NCBI GenBank assembly: GCA_900316445.1
Contig: ONCZ01000014.1
Coordinates: 1 to 64,000, forward strand
Length of the DNA: 64,000 nucleotides
DNA from: an uncultured Prevotellaceae bacterium
GTDB lineage: Bacteria; Bacteroidota; Bacteroidia; Bacteroidales; Bacteroidaceae
Direction: 5' to 3'
A model generated the notes under the pieces. The model was not told where the DNA came from, searched no databases, and saw only the letters and a list, made by a program, of their open reading frames with translations. The position numbers and the translations under genes were made by a program. This document shows positions 25,099-34,481 of this stretch, in pieces. Position 1 is the first letter of the stretch; every line of letters begins with the position of its first letter.

Positions 25099-27942
25099 TT
25101 ATCTGACTTCCTCGAGTTTCTCTTTGAGATAATCTCCTGTCAGGCTCTCCTTGCATTGTGCCACCACCTCGGGTGTACCAGCCACCACCAGTGCTCCTCC
25201 ACGGTCACCACCGTCTGGACCAAGGTCGATGACGTGATCGGCACACTTGATAACTTCCATGTTATGTTCAATGATAAGGATGGAGTGCCCCCGTTCGATG
25301 AGAGCGTTGAAGGCCTGGAGCAACCGTTGGATATCATGGAAGTGGAGACCGGTCGTCGGTTCGTCGAAGATGAAGAGTGTCGGCTCCTGTTTCTCCTGAC
25401 CGATGAAATAGGCGAGTTTCACACGCTGGTTCTCACCGCCGGAGAGGGTGGAGGAGTTCTGGCCGAGTTTGATATAGCCAAGCCCCACCTCGTCAAGGGT
25501 TTTCAATCGCTTGACGATCGTCTTGCACATTTCTCCTTCTCTCTTTTCTCCTTCTCTCCTTCTCTCCTCAAAAAACTCAACGGCTTCTGATATCGTCATG
25601 TTGAGGATGTCGTCGATGTTCTTACCGTGATAAGCCACGTCGAGGATGTCTTTCTTGAAGCGGTGACCATGACAGGCTTCACACTCCAAGACGAGGTCGG
25701 CCATAAACTGCATCTCCACCGTGATGACACCGGCACCCTTACACTCCTCACAACGACCGCCCTCGGTGTTGAAAGAAAAATACTGGGGCGTAAAGCCCAT
25801 CTGCTGGGACAGTGGCTGATTGGCATAGAGGTCACGGATGGCATCGTAGGCCTTAACGTATGTGGCTGGATTGGAACGCGTGGACTTGCCGATAGGGTTC
25901 TGGTCGACGAACTCCACGTGCTTCACGGCGTCGATATCCCCACTGATGCCGAGGTATTCACCTGGCAAATCACATACCTCACCGAGATGACGTTTAAGGG
26001 CAGGGTAGAGGATGCCCTTGATCAGACTGGACTTGCCTGATCCCGACACACCTGTGACGACGGTCATCACATTCAACGGAATCTGCACGTCGATACCGCG
26101 CAGGTTGTTCATACGGGCACCCTTGATGTCGATATGACGGTTCCAGGGACGACGCGTCTTTGGAACAGGAATCTCATCCAGATGCAAAAGGTATCTGACC
26201 GTGTGGCTCTTTGGGTACTTGGTCAGCGAACGCTCGTTGACATCCGAAGCGTGCCCTTCGAACACGATCTCTCCTCCCAGACGGCCTGCATCCGGCCCGA
26301 CGTCGATCAGGTAGTCTGCAGCGCGCATAAGTTCTTCATCGTGCTCGACGACGATGACAGTGTTACCCAACGACTGGAGCTCTTTCAGCACGTGGATGAG
26401 CCGTTCAGTATCACGACTGTGCAGTCCGATGCTTGGTTCGTCGAGGATATAGAGGGAACCGACCAGTGAACTGCCTAACGATGTACACAGGTTGATGCGC
26501 TGGCTCTCACCGCCCGACAAGGAGTTGGAGAGACGGTTGAGGGTGAGGTAACCCAGTCCGACATCCAACAGGAACTGCAGACGACTGGTGATTTCCACCA
26601 GCAGTCGTTTGCCAATTTCCTGATCGTGACTGTCGAGTTCCAGCTGATCGAACCATTCCTTCAGTCGTACAATGGGCATCTGTACCAGGTCAGTGATGCT
26701 TCGGCCACCGATCTTTACGTAGTCTGCCTCAGGCTTGAGTCGGGTACCATGACAGACGGGACAGTTAGTTTTACCCCTGTAACGGCTCAGCATCACACGG
26801 TACTGGATCTTGTACTGGTTCTCCTTGAGCATCTCGAAGAACGCGTCGATACACGGACGTTCCTTCTTCCGTTTGTCCGACGGGAGCCCATGCCACAGCC
26901 AGTCTTTCTGTTGCTGTGTCAGGTTCATATATGGCTCGAAGATGGGGAAGTCATCCTGCGCTGCATGCCGGCAGAACCAGTCCTTCCATTCTTTCATCTT
27001 CTCTCCGTGCCAACAAACCACACAACCGTCATAGACAGATAAGGTCGTGTTGGGGATGACCAGCTTTTCGTCGATGCCGATGACTCGTCCGAAGCCCTGA
27101 CACTCGGGACAGGCCCCTACGGGTGAATTGAAGGAGAACATATTGTCGTTGGGTTCTTCGAATGTCATGCCGTCAGCCTCGTACTTCATAGAGAAGTCGT
27201 AGAAGATGTTCGACGGCGGGAAGAGCAGTCGGCAAGAACCGTTACCCTCGTAGAAGGCAGTCTCTGCGGAATCCACCAGACGGGCGATATTGTCGGGAGT
27301 GTTATCGGCAGAGAGACGGTCGATGACGAGGTAGACCTCGGAATAATCGGATTTCTCAGAATACTCAGAAAGAAAGTCGTCAATGCGTTGGAAGTCGCCA
27401 TTGACAAAAATCCTCGCATAGCCTTGGAGGATATACGCCTTCAACTGCTGCTCCATCGTTCTCCCTTCCGGCAGGTGGATGGGAGCCATCACCACAAAAC
27501 GTGTCCCACTGGAGTATTCCAGCATCTTCTGCACGATATCTTCCGTCGTGTGCTTCTTCACCTCCTCGCCGCTGATGGGACTATACGTGCGTCCTATGCG
27601 CGCGTAAAGCAATCGGAGATATTCATATATCTCCGTTGAGGTGCCTACCGTACTGCGCGGATTACGCGAGTTCACCTTCTGTTCGATGGCGATGGCAGGC
27701 GGGATGCCTTTGATGAAGTCACACTCGGGCTTGTTCATACGCCCTAGGAACTGTCGGGCATAACTGGACAGACTCTCTACATACCTTCGTTGGCCTTCGG
27801 CGTAGAGTGTGTCGAAAGCCAACGAAGATTTGCCGGAGCCACTGACTCCGGCAATCACTATGAATTTGTTTCGGGGGATCTTGACATCAACGTTCTTCAG
27901 GTTGTTGACTCTCGCCCCCTTGATCTCAATACAATCGCTCAA
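25099..27942 (-). CDS. uvrA: Excinuclease ABC subunit A (UvrA)
   Basis: UvrA recognises DNA damage and loads UvrB. P-loop 1 is GVSGSGKSSLAFDTLYAEG at about residues 34-52 and P-loop 2 is TGVSGSGKSSLI near 635. The two signatures are LSGGESQRINL and LSGGENQRVKL. Zinc-finger cysteines are visible in CPECQGFG, CPVCHGTRL, CEECKGAG and CEACHGHR. The 947-residue length is normal. Residues about 791-803 (ERRREGEKREGEM) are encoded by a GAGAAGGAGAGAAG repeat and look like an in-frame insertion. The gene starts 21 bp after uxaB. Confidence 0.96.
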   Translation of the reverse strand: MSDCIEIKGARVNNLKNVDVKIPRNKFIVIAGVSGSGKSSLAFDTLYAEGQRRYVESLSSYARQFLGRMNKPECDFIKGIPPAIAIEQKVNSRNPRSTVGTSTEIYEYLRLLYARIGRTYSPISGEEVKKHTTEDIVQKMLEYSSGTRFVVMAPIHLPEGRTMEQQLKAYILQGYARIFVNGDFQRIDDFLSEYSEKSDYSEVYLVIDRLSADNTPDNIARLVDSAETAFYEGNGSCRLLFPPSNIFYDFSMKYEADGMTFEEPNDNMFSFNSPVGACPECQGFGRVIGIDEKLVIPNTTLSVYDGCVVCWHGEKMKEWKDWFCRHAAQDDFPIFEPYMNLTQQQKDWLWHGLPSDKRKKERPCIDAFFEMLKENQYKIQYRVMLSRYRGKTNCPVCHGTRLKPEADYVKIGGRSITDLVQMPIVRLKEWFDQLELDSHDQEIGKRLLVEITSRLQFLLDVGLGYLTLNRLSNSLSGGESQRINLCTSLGSSLVGSLYILDEPSIGLHSRDTERLIHVLKELQSLGNTVIVVEHDEELMRAADYLIDVGPDAGRLGGEIVFEGHASDVNERSLTKYPKSHTVRYLLHLDEIPVPKTRRPWNRHIDIKGARMNNLRGIDVQIPLNVMTVVTGVSGSGKSSLIKGILYPALKRHLGEVCDLPGEYLGISGDIDAVKHVEFVDQNPIGKSTRSNPATYVKAYDAIRDLYANQPLSQQMGFTPQYFSFNTEGGRCEECKGAGVITVEMQFMADLVLECEACHGHRFKKDILDVAYHGKNIDDILNMTISEAVEFFEERRREGEKREGEMCKTIVKRLKTLDEVGLGYIKLGQNSSTLSGGENQRVKLAYFIGQEKQEPTLFIFDEPTTGLHFHDIQRLLQAFNALIERGHSILIIEHNMEVIKCADHVIDLGPDGGDRGGALVVAGTPEVVAQCKESLTGDYLKEKLEEVR
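25528..25570. repeat. CTCCTTCTCTC repeat inside uvrA
   Basis: Tandem TTCTCTCCTTCTC units on the plus strand, read in frame as EKREGEKREG on the minus strand. The same unit type lies at 29535-29575, 36050-36080, 37642-37705 and 42037-42098. Confidence 0.7.
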
Positions 27943-27963
27943 ATAACAATTTTCAATTTTAAA

Positions 27964-29403
27964 TTAGAGGATACTCTTCACGGCCTCCAGCATACCGACG
28001 CTCTTGATGAGGTCGAGGAACTGCTTCACCAGTTCGTTGAGGCCGGGGATCTTATTCAGGTTCTCCTGCCAGATGAACTCTGCACCGAGCACACCGTCTG
28101 CCACCTTCTGGGTGTCTTCGGTAGCCCACAGTTCCTTCAGGAGGTCCATAATCTTCTGGTCATCGTTGGGCACGATCTCCACGCCGTCCTCACGCTTGCC
28201 ACCCTTGTAGTAGGTGATGATGGCTGCCAGCCCGAACACCAGACCCTTAGGCAGCTCGCCCTTGCGCTCCAGATAGGTCTTCACACCGGGCAGATCGCGG
28301 GCCTGGAACTTCGGGAAGGAGTTCAGCATGATCGAGGTGACCTGATGGTCAACATACGGGTTGTCGAAACGCTCGAGCACGTCACCGGCAAACTTCTCCA
28401 ACTCCTCCATTGGCAGGTCAAGGGTCTGCATAAGCTCGTCGAACTGCACCTTATGGATGTACTTTGAGATGACCTCGTGGTTGCAGGCATCACGGACGAT
28501 GTTCACACCACTTAGGAAGGCCACAGGCGAGAGCACAGTGTGCGGACCGTTGAGCAGCGTCACCTTACGCTTATGGTAAGGTTCCTCAGAGGGCACGAAC
28601 AACACGTGCAGACCGGCCTTGTCTGCGGGGAACTCCTTGGCCACTTCCTTCGGAGCCTCGATGACCCAGAGGTGGAAGTTCTCGGCCTGTACGACGAGGT
28701 TGTCGCGGTAACAGATCTTCTCCTGTATCTGCTGGATCTCGTTGCGGGGGAATCCCGGCACGATACGGTCTACGAGGGTGGCATAGACACCACAGGCCTC
28801 GTCGAACCACTTCTTGAAGTCGGCACCGAGGTTCCATAGGTCGATATATTTGTTGATGCAGTCCTTCAGGACGTGACCGTTGAGGAAGATTAGCTCACAG
28901 GGGAAGATGATAAGTCCCTTCGTGGGATCGCCGTTGAAGGTCTGATAACGACGGTACAGCAACTGTACGAGTTTGCCGGGATAGCTGCTGGCAGGTGCAT
29001 CTTCGAGCTTGCAGTTGGGATCGAAGGCGATACCGGCCTCAGTGGTGTTCGAGATGACGAAACGGATCTCGGGCTGGTCAGCCAGTGCCATAAAGGCGGC
29101 ATTCTGGGTGTAGGGGTTCAGCGCACGGCTGATGACGTCGATACGCTCCAGTGTGTTCACAGGCTTGCCGTTCTCACGACCCTGCAGGTTCACGTGGTAC
29201 AGACAGTCCTGGGCATTGAGCCAGTCGACCATACCTCTCTCAATGGGCTGTACGACAACGACACTACCGTTGAAGTCTGTCTTCTGGTCCATGTTCCAGA
29301 TAATCCAATCAACGAATGCGCGGAGGAAGTTACCCTCACCGAACTGAATCACCTTTTCAGGCATCACGCTCTTAGGAGCGAATTGTTTGTTTAGTGGTTT
29401 CAT
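27964..29403 (-). CDS. uxaB: Tagaturonate reductase (altronate oxidoreductase) UxaB
   Basis: UxaB converts tagaturonate to altronate with NADH in galacturonate (pectin sugar) breakdown. The family is recognised from VIQFGEGNFLRAFVDWII near residue 20, VVVQPIERG, the VISNTTEAGIAFDP stretch and the C-terminal catalytic domain with KVTLLNGPHTVLSPVAFLSG. The length of 479 residues is normal for the mannitol dehydrogenase-like family. No other hexuronate genes are adjacent; the downstream uvrA may be read from the same promoter. Confidence 0.92.
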   Translation of the reverse strand: MKPLNKQFAPKSVMPEKVIQFGEGNFLRAFVDWIIWNMDQKTDFNGSVVVVQPIERGMVDWLNAQDCLYHVNLQGRENGKPVNTLERIDVISRALNPYTQNAAFMALADQPEIRFVISNTTEAGIAFDPNCKLEDAPASSYPGKLVQLLYRRYQTFNGDPTKGLIIFPCELIFLNGHVLKDCINKYIDLWNLGADFKKWFDEACGVYATLVDRIVPGFPRNEIQQIQEKICYRDNLVVQAENFHLWVIEAPKEVAKEFPADKAGLHVLFVPSEEPYHKRKVTLLNGPHTVLSPVAFLSGVNIVRDACNHEVISKYIHKVQFDELMQTLDLPMEELEKFAGDVLERFDNPYVDHQVTSIMLNSFPKFQARDLPGVKTYLERKGELPKGLVFGLAAIITYYKGGKREDGVEIVPNDDQKIMDLLKELWATEDTQKVADGVLGAEFIWQENLNKIPGLNELVKQFLDLIKSVGMLEAVKSIL

Positions 29404-29450
29404 TTTTTTACCTTTTTACTTATTACCTATTACTTTTCTCAATTGTGAGT

Positions 29451-29459
29451 GCAAAGATA
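29451..29459 (-). promoter_or_regulatory. -7 promoter element for uxaB
   Basis: Minus-strand TATCTTTGC. The leader to the ATG at 29403 is about 40 nt and holds AAGTAATAGGTAAT-type repeats. Confidence 0.6.
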
Positions 29460-29530
29460 GGTATTTTTTCCGAGACGACCAAATATTAACAATTGTTGTA
29501 TGCAAAAACTTGCGTAAAGGTTTGCAGGCG

Positions 29531-29577
29531 CCTTACTCCTTCTCTCCTTACTCCTTCTCTCCTTTACTCCTTTATCG
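29531..29577. repeat. CTTACTCCTTCTCTC tandem repeat at the glycosyltransferase end
   Basis: Two to three 15-bp CTTACTCCTTCTCTC units, overlapping the stop codon of the minus-strand GT2 gene. Confidence 0.7.
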
Positions 29578-30460
29578 TCAGATAATATCCCAGCCGATAC
29601 AGCGAGAACAGCTTCAGGATGGGACTGGGTCCGCAGAGGTTTCGTCGTTCCATGTTCCCGAAGACACGATGCCACAGGCGGATGAGTGATCTGATGGCAG
29701 AGATGTGGATGCCGCCGTCGAAGGTCAGGATACGGGAGTAACCCTTCAACTCTTGACGGAACGTATAGAGGGTCCGCATGCTCCGTTCAATCTTTGTCAC
29801 ATAGTCGGGGTTCGACTCAAACTCCGTCATCATCACGGGGTTGTCGATATGCGTCACAGGGACCTGTTGCTGTTTCAGCATCTTTCCGAACAACACATCC
29901 TCATAGCCGCTTCTTGTGAAACGCTCGTCGAAGGGACAGGCCACAAACACCTCGCGCTCGATCATAAAGTTCGTGGAACGGAACTCATGATACTTGTTCG
30001 CCTGTCGTTTCTCGGCAGTGTGTGCAGGTTCTGCGTCTTTCTCGTAGATATACCGCAGATTATGGCTCAGTGTGTCGTCTTCAATGATGCAGATGCCACC
30101 GTTGACCACTCCTTCGTGAGTGTCGACCATATAGCGTTCCAGGAAATGGTCGTCGGGGATGGTGATGTCGCAGTCGAGGAACAGCAGCCAGTGGTATTGG
30201 CTCTGTTGTCCGAGATAGTTGCGGGTAGCGGCACTGCCGGAGTTGGTCTCCTTGACGATGTATCGGCAGTGGGGCAGTTCGTTGATGGGCAGGTTCAGTC
30301 GGATCGTGTCCTTTTGCGGCGATGCGTCGTCGGCCACGATAATCTCATAGTCGATGCCCAGTGCCGCAGCCTGTTGCTGTAGCACTCTTACTAATTCCAC
30401 ACATACATTATTATAATTAGGAATCAGAATCGACAATTCTTTTTTCGCCCATTGTGTCAT
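29564..30460 (-). CDS. Glycosyltransferase family 2
   Basis: A GT2 enzyme with ELSILIPNYNNVC at the start, VADDASPQKD, GSAATRNYLGQQ and the metal-binding FLDCDITIPDDHF, then the acceptor-side motif SGYEDVLFGKML. It probably adds a sugar to a surface polysaccharide. I chose ATG 30460 (MTQWAKKEL). An upstream ATG at 30514 would add 18 residues and lies before the likely promoter core TAATTTTGC at 30469-30477. The stop codon (TAA, C-terminus TIKE) falls inside an AAGGAGTAAAGGAGAG repeat. Confidence 0.87.
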   Translation of the reverse strand: MTQWAKKELSILIPNYNNVCVELVRVLQQQAAALGIDYEIIVADDASPQKDTIRLNLPINELPHCRYIVKETNSGSAATRNYLGQQSQYHWLLFLDCDITIPDDHFLERYMVDTHEGVVNGGICIIEDDTLSHNLRYIYEKDAEPAHTAEKRQANKYHEFRSTNFMIEREVFVACPFDERFTRSGYEDVLFGKMLKQQQVPVTHIDNPVMMTEFESNPDYVTKIERSMRTLYTFRQELKGYSRILTFDGGIHISAIRSLIRLWHRVFGNMERRNLCGPSPILKLFSLYRLGYYLTIKE

Positions 30461-30468
30461 TTCAGCAT

Positions 30469-30477
30469 GCAAAATTA
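30469..30477 (-). promoter_or_regulatory. -7 promoter element close to the 30460 start
   Basis: Minus-strand TAATTTTGC. It lies only 8 bp before the ATG at 30460, which would give an almost leaderless transcript. The match is good, but there is no other support. Confidence 0.4.
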
Positions 30478-30584
30478 CGCTTTTTCCTTCAATAATCAAG
30501 CAGATAAGACCCAAAAATAGTTAAAAAAGGGGCTGCGGAAGCAAATTCTTCACTTTTCACTCTTTACTTTTCACTTCTTTTTAG

Positions 30585-30593
30585 TACCTTTGC
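30585..30593 (+). promoter_or_regulatory. -7 promoter element for rpsP
   Basis: TACCTTTGC followed by ACCC. The leader to the ATG at 30665 is about 65 nt and is AT-rich. ACTTTTCACTC-type repeats precede the element (30549-30577). Confidence 0.65.
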
Positions 30594-30664
30594 ACCCGCT
30601 TTTACGAGTTAAGAGCATGAAATTCAATAAAATTAAACAATTAAAAAGTTAAAAATTAAAGATT

Positions 30665-31165
30665 ATGGCAACAAAGATCAGATTGCAGCGCGGCGGCCGT
30701 AAGGGCTACGCTTTCTACAGAATCGTTATCGCCGACGCTCGTGCACCACGTGATGGTCGTTTTACTGAGAAGATTGGTACTTACAATCCCAACACCAATC
30801 CTGCCACAGTAGACTTGAATCGTGAGGGCGTTTACCTGATGAAGCACCTCCGTGGTGGCGTGAAGAAGGGCGCTTTCGATGAGGCTACTGCTCAGAAGAA
30901 GTTTGATGCCTGGAAGGCAGACAAGCAGAACGGTCTGGCAAAGATCGCTGAGGCAGATGCCAAGGCTAAGAAGGATGCTGCTGCCAATGCCCTGAAGGCA
31001 GAGAAGGCCGTCAATGAGGCCATCGCCAAGAAGGTAGCCGACAAGAAGGCTGCTGAGGCTGCCGCTAAGGCTGAGGAAGAGGCTGCAAAGGCTGCTGAGG
31101 CCGCTGCTGCCGAGGCTCCCGCAGAGGAGGCTGCTCCCGCCCAAGAAATGAGGAATGAGGAATGA
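30665..31165 (+). CDS. rpsP: 30S ribosomal protein S16
   Basis: The S16 domain is at about residues 1-85: [40 protein letters not shown] and [22 protein letters not shown]-terminal extension of about 80 residues rich in Ala, Lys and Glu follows, as is usual in Bacteroidota S16. The last codons (QEMRNEE then TGA) are also the left arm of the terminator hairpin at 31151-31189. The gene has its own promoter. Confidence 0.96.
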   Translation: MATKIRLQRGGRKGYAFYRIVIADARAPRDGRFTEKIGTYNPNTNPATVDLNREGVYLMKHLRGGVKKGAFDEATAQKKFDAWKADKQNGLAKIAEADAKAKKDAAANALKAEKAVNEAIAKKVADKKAAEAAAKAEEEAAKAAEAAAAEAPAEEAAPAQEMRNEE

Positions 31166-31189
31166 AGACTTCCTCGTTCCTTTTTTTTT
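31151..31189 (+). terminator. rpsP terminator overlapping the stop codon
   Basis: AGGAATGAGGAA (31151-31162) pairs with TTCCTCGTTCCT (31170-31181), with a single G-T wobble, followed by nine T. The rpsP stop TGA (31163-31165) is in the loop, so translation to the stop would disrupt the stem. Confidence 0.8.
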
Positions 31190-31218
31190 ATTTCTCAACT
31201 CTCAACTGTCAACTGACC

Positions 31219-32370
31219 ATGCATATCCTGGAGATACCATCCTTCTTCACCCCCTATGGCGGGGAGTTCTGCCTCGATCAGGCCAAAGCCCTGAAGGCGC
31301 AGGGCCACGAGGTGCGTATCCTCAGCAATGTGCAGTTGGGTGTTACCATCGGACTGAAAGGCTTCCTCTCCCTGCCTTTTCGTCGTTATGAACATCAGTG
31401 TGACGGCATCACCGTCTGTCAGTCGTTTCAGCGTGGCATTCCCCTGACCGTCCGTTGGAATGTCCGTCGTTGGATACAGATCGTCTGTGAGATGTTCGAC
31501 GACTATGCCAGCAAGTATGGCCGTCCTGACATCCTCCACGCCCATTGTTCGAAGTGGGGTGGTTATGCCGCGATGCTGATCAGCCGGAAGTATCAGATCC
31601 CTTATGTCATCACGGAACACCTCTCGCGACTGGTGTTTGAGAAGGAGTTTGGAACCGCACCCAGTCGTGCCTGGCAAATCCCGCTTTTACGAGATGCCTA
31701 CGAGAATGCCAATCTGGTGATTCCAGTTTCCGAGGAACTCGTCGACAATATCTCCTGTTACTTCGGCAAGGACTATCGCTGGCAGGCTGTGTCCAACACC
31801 ATCGACGTGGATTATTTCCATTACCAACCTCGTGAGTCGTTGAACGGTCGTCCCTTCCGCTTCTGTTGTCTGGCCAACTTCTGGCCGTTGAAAGGGTACG
31901 ATATCCTGCTGCCTGCCTTCCGTCAATTGAAGGAGGCAGGACAGAATGTCGAACTGCATATCGCCGGCAGAGACACTGATTCTGCGGCTTGCAAAGCGAT
32001 GCTCTCTGAGGGCGTTATCTCACACGGACTTGTTTCAAGGGATAATGTAAGAAACTTACTCTATCAGTCTGATGCTCTGGTACTTGCCAGTCGTAGTGAA
32101 GTACAGCCATTGGCCTTGTTGGAGGCTATGAGTACGGGCATTCCTGTGGTGGCTACAGAGTGTGTGCCCCAGAGCCTGCGTATTGCGGATGGTTGTACGA
32201 TTGTACCCGTTGATGACGTTCAGGCATTGTCTGATGCTATGCGTCAGGTGATGGAACAAAAAGACTTTGATGGCGTGTCTGTCTCGGCATCTGTCAGACA
32301 GTTGGCTTCCCCCGAAGTGATTGGTCGTCGGCTGACTACTCTCTTCAACGAACTGCTTGTTTCAGCCTGA
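31219..32370 (+). CDS. Glycosyltransferase family 4
   Basis: A GT-B fold enzyme. The N-terminal domain has HILEIPSFFTPYGGEF, QAKALKAQGHEVRIL and PYVITEHLSRLVFE. The nucleotide-sugar-binding domain has FCCLANFWPLKGYDILLPA, LHIAGRDTDS, and the GT4 acidic motif SRSEVQPLALLEAMSTGIPV. I chose ATG 31219 (MHILEIPSF). An ATG at 31162 would overlap rpsP and add residues encoded by a TCAACTCTCAACTG repeat and the rpsP terminator. The stop overlaps the end of the convergent GT2 gene by 26 bp. Confidence 0.88.
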   Translation: MHILEIPSFFTPYGGEFCLDQAKALKAQGHEVRILSNVQLGVTIGLKGFLSLPFRRYEHQCDGITVCQSFQRGIPLTVRWNVRRWIQIVCEMFDDYASKYGRPDILHAHCSKWGGYAAMLISRKYQIPYVITEHLSRLVFEKEFGTAPSRAWQIPLLRDAYENANLVIPVSEELVDNISCYFGKDYRWQAVSNTIDVDYFHYQPRESLNGRPFRFCCLANFWPLKGYDILLPAFRQLKEAGQNVELHIAGRDTDSAACKAMLSEGVISHGLVSRDNVRNLLYQSDALVLASRSEVQPLALLEAMSTGIPVVATECVPQSLRIADGCTIVPVDDVQALSDAMRQVMEQKDFDGVSVSASVRQLASPEVIGRRLTTLFNELLVSA

Positions 32371-33340
32371 CGAATACGTTTCGCAGGGCTAGTCCAGCCT
32401 GCCACAGCCAGTCGTGGCGCATCACTGCAAACAAACACTTATTCTTGAAACTTCTTGCCACTTGCCACTTCTGCTCACAGGCCAGTGTTTCTTCTGCGAG
32501 TGAGGGCAGATGTGAACGGAAGGCGTGCATTCCCAGTTCGAAGATGCGCTGGGTCATAAAGTCCTGGATATCCAAATGATGCTGATTGGCCAGTTGGTAG
32601 GTGAGTTCTGTCGAACTCTGCACAAATCTAAATGCCTTCTCACTGTCTTTGACATTCGACACACTGCCATCGCCAAGACTGTAATTGAGTGTCACGTCCG
32701 GCAGATAGGCGATGTCACCGTTCAGGGCCATCGTGAAGGCGATCTGCATATCCTCGCTCACATAGGTTTTATTGCGGAAGAGGTCCGTATCTTTCTCATA
32801 CGTTTTTCTGAAGATGTCTGTGCGGTAGAGCGCGGTGCAGAGATGAAACACGCTCATATTCTGTTGGGTGATGATGGCCTTTAACAGGTCTTGACCGGGT
32901 GTGATGGGGGCATACCGCTGTTGTTGGCTGGGCTTGGTTCTCCGCGTCTGTTCGTCGAAGTATTGCCAGTTGGTGATGACCATCGATACCTCCGGGTGCG
33001 CTTCCATCACCGTGATTTCCTTCTCCAACTTCTGCGCATCAATCCAGAAATCATCGCCCGCACAGTCGGCTATGTACTTGCCACGACACGCCAGGAGACA
33101 GTCGTAATAATTATCTACGATGCCTTTGTTCCTTTCGTTGCAGATGAGGCGGATGATGTTGGGATACTGTTTGGCGTAGATCTGGCAGATGTCTCTGGTA
33201 TTGTCGGTCGAACAGTCTTCACCGATGACGATCTCGAAAGGCACGTGACACCGCTGCATCAAGATGGAGTTCAGTGTCCGTCCGATGGTTCCTGCCTGGT
33301 TGTAGGTCACGACAACGACCGAAATCATTACCTCCTTCAT
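32345..33340 (-). CDS. Glycosyltransferase family 2
   Basis: A 331-residue GT2 enzyme with ISVVVVTYNQAGTIGRTL, VIGEDCSTDNTRDIC, GIVDNYYDCLLACRGKYIA and the DXD-like CAGDDFWIDAQKLEKEI. It is of the type that extends O-antigen or capsule chains. The start may be ATG 33340 or 33328. It overlaps the upstream GT2 stop by four bases, so the two are translationally coupled. Confidence 0.88.
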   Translation of the reverse strand: MKEVMISVVVVTYNQAGTIGRTLNSILMQRCHVPFEIVIGEDCSTDNTRDICQIYAKQYPNIIRLICNERNKGIVDNYYDCLLACRGKYIADCAGDDFWIDAQKLEKEITVMEAHPEVSMVITNWQYFDEQTRRTKPSQQQRYAPITPGQDLLKAIITQQNMSVFHLCTALYRTDIFRKTYEKDTDLFRNKTYVSEDMQIAFTMALNGDIAYLPDVTLNYSLGDGSVSNVKDSEKAFRFVQSSTELTYQLANQHHLDIQDFMTQRIFELGMHAFRSHLPSLAEETLACEQKWQVARSFKNKCLFAVMRHDWLWQAGLALRNVFVRLKQAVR

Positions 33341-34308
33341 CTCTCCTTCTTCATCTTGGGTAGTGTACGGAGCAGGATCCTCCGTCCCAGACGGCTGTTC
33401 GTCAGCCTCCGGAACCAGACGTACTTTGTACTGTAGTCACGGTCGGGCAGGGGATAGAGGGCATTCTGGCGCAAGGTCTCGATGATCTCGTCGAGTTGTT
33501 GTTCCGAACGTGTGAGCATAATCGTATTGTAGATGTGGTCCATCGTCAACTGGGCTACGCGCCTTTGCAGGGCCAGCCGGTCACTCTGTGGCATCGTGTC
33601 GGCGAGTTTCTGCAGATGGCGTATCACGGTGAAGTGGTCGTCCAACAGCTTCCTGATGCTTGTCGTGTCTGTCTGATGGACGGCCGATGTCTCTCGCTCG
33701 CGGTAGTAGTAGGCCTTCGCCTCGGTCAGATACACGCGCTCTGCCCGTATCAGCAGCTGGGGTGTGAACTCCTCGTCCTCGCCGTAGTGGATGCCGGGCG
33801 TGAAGCTCAGCTGTCCTCTGACGCTCTGACGGAACAGGTAACAGCAGGCTGTCCCCCGGATATTCTCACTGCGCATCAGTTCCGTGCCGCTCTTCACCCT
33901 CGGGGGATTGAACGAGTTGGCACCCTGACTGTCGTCGTGGGTGAAGTCGAACATCACCACGTCGGCATCTTTATTGTAGCGGATGATGTCAAGACAGTGC
34001 TCATAGGGTGCCTGGATCAGGAAGTCGTCGCCGTCGATAATCTGGATGTATTCACCCTTCGCCATCGCCAGTGCCGTGTTTCGGGCCACGCTCACACCAC
34101 CGTTCTTCTGTCTGAGGTAGATGATCTCGTCACCGTATTTCAACAGACTGTTCATCGGACTGTTGTCCGAGCCGTCGTCCACGATGATGATCTCCCGCTC
34201 TGCCGAACGCAGCGAGAGTCTGAGGATGCTGTCGATACACGCGCACAGCATATCCAGAGGCAGGTTGTAACACGTCAGGATAAAGCTGACCAGTGGCTGT
34301 TGTTTCAT
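33337..34308 (-). CDS. Glycosyltransferase family 2
   Basis: A 323-residue GT2 enzyme with PLVSFILTCYNLPLDML, IIIVDDGSDNSPMNSLL, GGVSVARNTALAMAKGEY and the metal-binding IIDGDDFLI. It is followed at once by a second GT2 gene, so the pair probably acts on the same surface glycan. The ATG is only 8 bp after the promoter core at 34316-34324, so its transcript is probably leaderless or nearly so. Confidence 0.88.
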   Translation of the reverse strand: MKQQPLVSFILTCYNLPLDMLCACIDSILRLSLRSAEREIIIVDDGSDNSPMNSLLKYGDEIIYLRQKNGGVSVARNTALAMAKGEYIQIIDGDDFLIQAPYEHCLDIIRYNKDADVVMFDFTHDDSQGANSFNPPRVKSGTELMRSENIRGTACCYLFRQSVRGQLSFTPGIHYGEDEEFTPQLLIRAERVYLTEAKAYYYRERETSAVHQTDTTSIRKLLDDHFTVIRHLQKLADTMPQSDRLALQRRVAQLTMDHIYNTIMLTRSEQQLDEIIETLRQNALYPLPDRDYSTKYVWFRRLTNSRLGRRILLRTLPKMKKER

Positions 34309-34315
34309 ATCGGGT

Positions 34316-34324
34316 GCAAAGGTA
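34316..34324 (-). promoter_or_regulatory. -7 promoter element 8 bp before the GT2 ATG
   Basis: Minus-strand TACCTTTGC, then ACCCGAT and ATG at 34308. With the usual spacing, the start site is within about two bases of the ATG. Confidence 0.6.
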
Positions 34325-34464
34325 ACAAAAAATATGGAAATCTCAGTGGATTTAACTTTATTTCCAAAAAAGTTGGGCCAACTTCTGTGTTATTGCAAAA
34401 AAAATAGCATAACTTTTGGTTGAATTAAATTGCAAAATGTGTTGCGTGATTGAAATAAATGTAG

Positions 34465-34473
34465 TACCTTTGC
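34465..34473 (+). promoter_or_regulatory. -7 promoter element 8 bp before the GT2-acyltransferase ATG
   Basis: TACCTTTGC, then GCCCGATT and ATG at 34482. The layout mirrors the divergent promoter at 34316. It implies a leader of about three bases. Confidence 0.6.
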
Positions 34474-34481
34474 GCCCGATT

